NCBI GenBank assembly: GCA_963704585.1
Contig: OY969919.1
Coordinates: 992,001-1,056,000, forward strand
Direction of reading: 5' to 3'
Length of the DNA stretch: 64,000 bases
Source of the DNA: Bog-756 sp963704585
GTDB taxonomy: Bacteria > Actinomycetota > Acidimicrobiia > Acidimicrobiales > RAAP-2
Made by a program: the position numbers and the translations under genes. Under the pieces are notes generated by a model. The model did not search any database. It was not told the DNA's origin and was given only the letters and a program-made list of their open reading frames with translations. The stretch's first letter is position 1. Each line of letters opens with the position of its first letter. Of this stretch, positions 59,180 through 64,000 are shown piece by piece.

Positions 59180-61204
59180 ATGGCGACTGTGCGGCGTGCG
59201 CGTTCCTGTCGGGGGATCCTGATGGCGGTGGTGGCTGCGGCGAGCACACTCGTCGGCCTCGGGACGGCCGCCGCTCCGGCCGCGGCCGCCGGCACCGGAA
59301 CGGTCGGCGTGTACGTCGGCTATGCGGACGCGTTCCACACGGTGCCGCGCAACTTCCCCGCGCCCTGGGCGGGCAGCCAGAACGTGATCTTCGAGGGGTG
59401 CCGACCGGTGGGCAATTGCGCCTACGACGGCGGCGCGGTGCGGATCACCAACGAGACGAACGCCGCGATCACGGTCAACAGCATCACGGTGCACATCGAC
59501 ACCTGCGCGTACAGCGGCTGGCCCGTCCAGACGCTCGCGCCGGAGAGCCAGCTCATCGTGACCCAGCTGACCTCCGGGCCCGCAAACGGCTGCACCGGCC
59601 CGGTGCCCGATCACATGGACACGTCCGACGTCGGTCCCGGCGGCCAGAGCTACTCGGGCAATCGCGCGAAGAACGGGATCGTCCCCACGGTCGACGTCAC
59701 CATCAACGGGACGACCACGACGTACACCGACCTCGGCCAGGTTCTCAACACCGGCGGCTTCGACGTCGGCGGCTGCCCGGCGGGGACCAACGAGTCCCAT
59801 CCGTGGGCACAGCTCCAGTCGACCTACGTCGCGCTCGGGGACTCGTTCTCCTCGGGTGAGGGCGTGCCCCCGTACTTCGTCCCCACCAACACCGCGGCCA
59901 ACCAGTGCCACCGCTCGACCCGGGCGTATCCGGTCATCGTCGCGAAGACCCTCGGCTACTACGGCGACGGCATTGCCAACTTCGGTGACCATCCCTGCAG
60001 CGGCGCGGTGGTCGCCGACGTGTGGGGCACGGCCGGCGCGGGGGCCGGCACCATCGGCGGGATCGGGCAGTGGAACGAGCAGCCGCAGATCACCAACGTG
60101 GACAAGCGCACCGGTCTCGTGACCCTCTCGATCGGCGGCAACGACGTCGGTTTCGGCACGATGCTCAAGTCGTGCGTCGCGGCCGGCATGATCACCGAGG
60201 TCAACGGCCAGATCGCGTCGGTCAACACGAACGTGATCGGGCGGGTCAACACCGCGATCGGTCATGTCAACAAGGTCACCGGCTACGCGAACACCCTCAA
60301 CCGGCTCAACCCCTTCTGGACGGACATCCCACCGATCCCGCTCGTCCCGCTCGTGACGCCGCTGGCCAACCCACCGTGCCTCGGAAACCTGCCCGGGATG
60401 CTCAACCTGCTGGCGAACGGGGGCGCAGAGACCATCTGCCGGACCGGCAACGTCCCCTCCGACCCGATGCCCGGCACGGTCGGCTGTCCCGGCGGCGCGG
60501 TGACCTACAACTTCAACGCGCCGAGCCTGACCCAGCTCTACCTGCAGATCGCGCAGCAGGCCGCGCCCGGCGCCAAGATCCAGGTCATGGCCTACCCGCC
60601 GATCGTCAACCCGGCCGGCGTATCCAACGTGTGCAGCGTGAACGTCCGCGGGTCGCTCACGACCACGGCGAGCGCCACGGTCAACCCGTTCACCGTCCTG
60701 CCGGCGCTCTCGAGCCTCCCGGCGTTCCTCGCGGCGAGGATCCCGGCGACGATCTCCAGGAGCACCAACCGGACGGATCACCTCAACGTCGACGTGCCGG
60801 CCCTGACGACGACCGCGGTGGCCAACTTGAACGTGGCGGCGACCCAACTCAACGGCGTCATCGCGGCCTCGGTCGCGGGCGCGGCCGCGACCGATCCGAA
60901 CATCGTCCTCGTCAGCCCCTACGCGCAGTTCGCCCCACCGGTCAACGGCGGGCTGGGCGGCTGGTTCTGCAACAACGCCGGGACGACCAACATCCTCGGA
61001 GGGCCGACGACCACGTCGCCCTTCTTCAACCAGGGACTCATGCTGCCGTCGACGCTCACCATCACGTCGCTCAATCTCGCGACGCCGACGGTCGGCTTCA
61101 CCTTCGGTGGCGCCGATCCCGGTTCGGTCCACCCGAACGCGACCGGACACCGGGCCCTCGCCTGCGCGTTCCTCGGGCAGACCGTGGCCCAGTGCGGGCT
61201 CTGA
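59180..61204 (+). CDS. Secreted SGNH/GDSL hydrolase
   Basis: A 674-residue exported protein. The signal peptide is RRARSCRGILMAVVAAASTL with cleavage after a PAAAA run. Residues about 40-205 form a domain of unknown type with several Cys. The SGNH domain follows: block I YVALGDSFSSGEGV (Ser222), block III LSIGGNDVGF (319-322) and block V DPGSVHPNATGH (His651). These lipases/esterases act on lipids or acetylated sugars outside the cell. The domain is longer than usual, with an insertion after the GGND block. ATG at 59180 is used; GTG at 59177 is possible. Confidence 0.85.
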   Translation: MATVRRARSCRGILMAVVAAASTLVGLGTAAAPAAAAGTGTVGVYVGYADAFHTVPRNFPAPWAGSQNVIFEGCRPVGNCAYDGGAVRITNETNAAITVNSITVHIDTCAYSGWPVQTLAPESQLIVTQLTSGPANGCTGPVPDHMDTSDVGPGGQSYSGNRAKNGIVPTVDVTINGTTTTYTDLGQVLNTGGFDVGGCPAGTNESHPWAQLQSTYVALGDSFSSGEGVPPYFVPTNTAANQCHRSTRAYPVIVAKTLGYYGDGIANFGDHPCSGAVVADVWGTAGAGAGTIGGIGQWNEQPQITNVDKRTGLVTLSIGGNDVGFGTMLKSCVAAGMITEVNGQIASVNTNVIGRVNTAIGHVNKVTGYANTLNRLNPFWTDIPPIPLVPLVTPLANPPCLGNLPGMLNLLANGGAETICRTGNVPSDPMPGTVGCPGGAVTYNFNAPSLTQLYLQIAQQAAPGAKIQVMAYPPIVNPAGVSNVCSVNVRGSLTTTASATVNPFTVLPALSSLPAFLAARIPATISRSTNRTDHLNVDVPALTTTAVANLNVAATQLNGVIAASVAGAAATDPNIVLVSPYAQFAPPVNGGLGGWFCNNAGTTNILGGPTTTSPFFNQGLMLPSTLTITSLNLATPTVGFTFGGADPGSVHPNATGHRALACAFLGQTVAQCGL

Positions 61205-61350
61205 CCTGGCACGCCGCGTCAGCCTCCGGCTGAAAGGCGCCTCCGCGCCCGGTGGACGCTGTCACTGTGCGATGCTGCGGTCCCCGGCCGGGAGATGACC
61301 CTCCGGTAGCATCGCCCGCCGACGGCGACGCGACCTCGGGAGGCCTCGGG

Positions 61351-61926
61351 ATGCACACGGCGAACCGACCAGCGGAACAGACGGACCGGGCGCCCGCTCG
61401 GCGCGCCGGAGCGGTCCGGCGAGGTGCGCTCGCCCTCGGGATCGCCGGCCTCGCCCTCGCCGGGTGCAGCCTCCACGTCTCGAAGCACGGGATCAGCGGC
61501 AACATCCTCGGCCACAACTTCTCCGGTGCGACCGGCGCGCTGCCGGCGGGTTTCCCGAGCTCGGTCCCGGTCCCGGACCACTCGCGGGTGCTCGGCGGCG
61601 GGGGCGTCGGCAACGACTGGGACGTCGCCTTCGCAGTCACCGGGACGGCGACCGCGGGCACGGCCGCCTACCAGGCGAAGCTCACCGGTGCGGGCTTCAC
61701 GATCTCGAACGTGCATACGGGCTCGACGACGGTTACGGCCGCGGGGTCGAGTGCGACCTCCACGACACTCACGGTGAGCGGCTCGACCTTCACCGCCGCC
61801 GATGCGCAGTGGACCGTGCAGGTGGCCTCGGGCACGACCAGCTCGTCGGGGGGCACCCTCCGTCCCGGCGAGTTCGCGATCAACCTCACGGTCGTGCCGA
61901 CGTCGTCGGTCACCTCGACGACCTGA
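61351..61926 (+). CDS. Secreted lipoprotein, unknown
   Basis: A 191-residue protein with a lipoprotein signal: basic GAVRRGALALGIAGL then lipobox LALAGC (Cys39). The mature part is Gly/Ser/Thr-rich (PVPDHSRVLGGGGVGNDWDV, AAYQAKLTGAGFTISNVHTG) and resembles small actinobacterial surface lipoproteins without a known role. ATG at 61351 has GGGAGG 7 nt upstream. Confidence 0.8.
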   Translation: MHTANRPAEQTDRAPARRAGAVRRGALALGIAGLALAGCSLHVSKHGISGNILGHNFSGATGALPAGFPSSVPVPDHSRVLGGGGVGNDWDVAFAVTGTATAGTAAYQAKLTGAGFTISNVHTGSTTVTAAGSSATSTTLTVSGSTFTAADAQWTVQVASGTTSSSGGTLRPGEFAINLTVVPTSSVTSTT

Positions 61927-61960
61927 CCCGGACCGCACCGGGCCGTCCGGTCGGGCGCGG

Positions 61961-62776
61961 TCACTCCGCCGGGAGGAAGTCGAGCAGGAGGCGGCTGACC
62001 TCGTCCGGCGCCTCGACGGTCATCCAGTGGCCGACGCCCTCGAGCCGCTCGTACCGCCACGGCCCAGTCACGAACGCGCCGGAGCCGGTCATCTGCTCCT
62101 CGGTGAGCGCGAAGTCGGAGGAGCCCCACACGCCCATCGTCGGGGCTGCGACCGGCGGGAACACCGGCGCCGGCTCCACCAGCGCCTCCGGCGGGATGTT
62201 CGCGCGGTACCAATTGAGTGCCGGGGTGAGCGAGCCCCGGGCCTCGAGCTCGGCGATGACCGCGTCCCCGTCCGGATGGGCGCACCACGTGCGGAAGTTC
62301 GCCCAGCCGTCGGCGGAGAGCCAGCGCTCGGCGGTGCCCTCGAACTGGAAGAGCAGCATGTACCACGACCGCTGGAGCTGTGCGATGCCCGCCGAGCGGA
62401 ACGCGAGCGGATGCCCGACCGAGAGCGCGACCAGGTGGTCGACGCGGTCGGGGACGAGTGACGCCATCGCCCAGGCGAGGGCCGCGCCCCAGTCGTGACC
62501 GACCACGTGGGCCCGGTCGACCCCCCGATCGTCGAGGACGGCGAGCACGTCTCCCGCGATGTGGAGCAGTGAGTACGGCTCGACGCCCTCGGGCTTGCCC
62601 GACGCGCCGTAGCCGCGCAGGTCCGGCACGACCGCGCAGAACCCCGCGCCGGCCAGCGCGTCGGCCTGGCGCTCCCACAGCCGACCGGTGTCGGGGAAGC
62701 CGTGCAGGAGCACGACGGGACGGCCCGCGCCCACCACCTCGAAGGCGACCTCAATGCCGTCGTGCACGATCCGCAT
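61961..62776 (-). CDS. Alpha/beta hydrolase, epoxide hydrolase-like
   Basis: A 271-residue hydrolase. The oxyanion motif is LLHGFPDTGRLW. The nucleophile is Asp95 in VVGHDWGAALAWAMA, as in epoxide hydrolases and haloalkane dehalogenases. The C-terminal His is in LEGVGHWMTVEAP. Lid residues WY (SWYMLLFQFEG, NWYRANIP) support an epoxide hydrolase. ATG at 62776 has GAGGAGG just upstream. It is divergent from the PNPOx-fold gene. Confidence 0.87.
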   Translation of the reverse strand: MRIVHDGIEVAFEVVGAGRPVVLLHGFPDTGRLWERQADALAGAGFCAVVPDLRGYGASGKPEGVEPYSLLHIAGDVLAVLDDRGVDRAHVVGHDWGAALAWAMASLVPDRVDHLVALSVGHPLAFRSAGIAQLQRSWYMLLFQFEGTAERWLSADGWANFRTWCAHPDGDAVIAELEARGSLTPALNWYRANIPPEALVEPAPVFPPVAAPTMGVWGSSDFALTEEQMTGSGAFVTGPWRYERLEGVGHWMTVEAPDEVSRLLLDFLPAE

Positions 62777-62849
62777 GGGCTCCTCCTCGTCGGTGCGACG
62801 GCTCGGTCCGGCGAGCCGGTCCCGACCGGTCGCGTGGGACAATCGTCGC

Positions 62850-63566
62850 ATGCCCGGCACTGCTCCGTCCGAGGACGACGCGGACCTCGGAGGCACCGAC
62901 CGGACCCGCCTCCGCCGGATGCCCGAGCGCGGCTCGACGCGGCGTGCCGACCTCCACGCGTTGCTCGACGCCGGGTTCGTCTGCCATCTCGGGCTGGTGG
63001 TCGAGGGGCTGCCGCTCGTGGTGCCCACGAGCTACGGCCGCCGCGGCGACACGCTCTTCGTGCACGGTTCGGCCGCGAGCAGGAGCCTGCGCGCCGCGAA
63101 GGGCGGCACGCCGGTGTGCGTGACGGTGACCCACGTCGACGGCCTGGTGCTCGCCCGGTCCGTCTTCGAACACTCGGTCGACTACCGCTGCGCGATGGTC
63201 TTCGGGACCGCCGTGCTCCTCGAGGGTGAGGCGAAGCTCGAGGGACTCCACGCGATCAGCGAGCACGCCGCGCCCGGCCAGTGGGGTTACGCCCGCGTCC
63301 CGTCTCTCAAGGAGCTCGCAGCGACGACGGTCCTCGGTCTCCCGCTGACCGAGGCCTCGGTCAAGATCCGCACCGGACCGCCCGGCGACGGGGACAGCCC
63401 TGACGCCGCACTCGACGTCTGGGCCGGCGTCCTGCCGCTCTTCACCGCGCGCGGCGCCCCGGTACCCGATCCGAGCCTGCGCGCCGGGATCGCGGTGCCC
63501 GAGCACCTGGTCACCGGCCACCCCGTGCCGGGCTCGGTGCCCATCCCCGACCTCCCGACGGCGTAG
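62850..63566 (+). CDS. PNPOx-like FMN-binding split-barrel protein
   Basis: A 238-residue protein of the pyridoxamine 5'-phosphate oxidase-like fold, NimA/flavin-nucleotide-binding type: LHALLDAGFVCHLGLVVEGL, LVVPTSYGRRGDTLFVHGSA and VTVTHVDGLVLARSVFEHSV then DYRCAMVFGTA. Members bind FMN, heme or F420; the substrate here is unknown. ATG at 62850 was used. It reads rightward, ending 88 nt before the alcohol dehydrogenase gene. Confidence 0.82.
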   Translation: MPGTAPSEDDADLGGTDRTRLRRMPERGSTRRADLHALLDAGFVCHLGLVVEGLPLVVPTSYGRRGDTLFVHGSAASRSLRAAKGGTPVCVTVTHVDGLVLARSVFEHSVDYRCAMVFGTAVLLEGEAKLEGLHAISEHAAPGQWGYARVPSLKELAATTVLGLPLTEASVKIRTGPPGDGDSPDAALDVWAGVLPLFTARGAPVPDPSLRAGIAVPEHLVTGHPVPGSVPIPDLPTA

Positions 63567-63654
63567 CACCGCCCGGGCGTCGGACGACCAAGTGTGCGAG
63601 CATCGCGCATCGCGGGGCGGGACCGACCGCCCGGACCGGACCGAAAGGACGACC

Positions 63655-64000
63655 ATGGAGACCCAAGCAGCGATCCTCTGGGGCATCGGCCAGGACTGGA
63701 GCGTCGAGACGATCACGCTCGACCCGCCCAAGGAGGGCGAGGTGCTGGTCAGGATCGCGGCCTCCGGCATGTGCCACAGCGACGAGCACCTGCGTACCGG
63801 CGACCTCGGCGGGGTCTACCCGATCATCGGCGGCCACGAAGGCGCGGGCGTCGTCGAGGAGGTCGGACCGGGCGTCCGTGACCTCGCTCCCGGCGACCAC
63901 GTCGTGTTCGGCTTCATCCCCGCCTGCGGAAAGTGCCCGACCTGCGCGAAGGGCCACTCCAACCTCTGCGACATCGGGGGCCAGCTCATGCTCGGCGCCC
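63655..64000 (+). CDS. NDMA-dependent zinc alcohol dehydrogenase, N-terminal part
   Basis: The first 115 residues of a medium-chain dehydrogenase, cut by the window end. It has METQAAILWGIGQDWSVETI, the catalytic zinc Cys in ASGMCHSDEHLRTGD, GGHEGAGVVEEVGPGV and the structural zinc cysteines in PACGKCPTCAKGHSNLC. The start and motifs match the actinobacterial family of nicotinoprotein (NDMA-dependent) alcohol dehydrogenases. It oxidises alcohols using tightly bound NAD and an external electron acceptor. GAAAGGA lies upstream of the ATG. Confidence 0.85.
   Translation, partial: METQAAILWGIGQDWSVETITLDPPKEGEVLVRIAASGMCHSDEHLRTGDLGGVYPIIGGHEGAGVVEEVGPGVRDLAPGDHVVFGFIPACGKCPTCAKGHSNLCDIGGQLMLGA

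Overview
The window looks like chromosomal DNA of a high-GC actinobacterium, most likely of the class Acidimicrobiia. This placement is an inference from very GC-rich codons, frequent GTG starts, overlapping stop/start junctions, a class E sortase, a B12-dependent ribonucleotide reductase, a DUF1918 protein, an NDMA-dependent alcohol dehydrogenase, and a secreted protein ending in GYWLVASDGG-type repeats. No rRNA, tRNA, insertion sequence, phage gene or CRISPR array was seen.

Layout. (1) 1-21.6 kb is an exopolysaccharide locus: a partial low-molecular-weight tyrosine phosphatase at the left edge, a polyprenyl-phosphate sugar phosphotransferase (WbaP type), an O-antigen polymerase/ligase, a Wzz-tyrosine kinase fusion, and six glycosyltransferases, one of them a GT2-GT4 fusion. 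(2) Inside that locus, 3.3-10.9 kb on the minus strand, lies a tightly coupled seven-gene operon: glycosyltransferase, phosphopantetheinyl transferase, carrier protein, acyl-CoA-dehydrogenase-like flavoprotein, a seryl-tRNA-synthetase-like amino acid:carrier protein ligase, a DUF1839 protein and a family 2 glycoside hydrolase. This is the most interesting system here. The parts suggest that an amino acid is loaded on the carrier, oxidised, and transferred to a sugar. (3) 21.7-31.2 kb holds cell-surface genes: a large secreted glycoside hydrolase (disrupted), an acyltransferase, a DUF4012 protein, a sortase beside its LPFTG substrate, and two membrane proteins. (4) 31.3-35.0 kb has an MFS exporter followed by a lower-GC, gene-poor patch. 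(5) 35.0-50 kb is mostly housekeeping and lipid metabolism: nrdJ with tandem NrdR boxes, glpK, an ACT protein, plsC, an acetoacetate decarboxylase-like/TetR/SMP-30 set, an aminotransferase, a PimB-like mannosyltransferase, queG and a hydroxyacid dehydrogenase. (6) 50-64 kb has an acyl-CoA synthetase, an ABC exporter, an aldo/keto reductase, a stress-type pair flanking DosR-like boxes, a DUF1214-sulfotransferase pair, a secreted SGNH hydrolase, a lipoprotein, an epoxide-hydrolase-like enzyme, a PNPOx-fold protein and the start of an alcohol dehydrogenase.

A cross-cutting observation is that eight genes with clear protein continuity are broken by single reading-frame shifts. Seven of the eight are +1. 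They include nrdJ, which is normally essential, so insertion-type sequence or assembly error is the leading explanation. Spans given for these genes run from the start in the first frame to the stop in the second.
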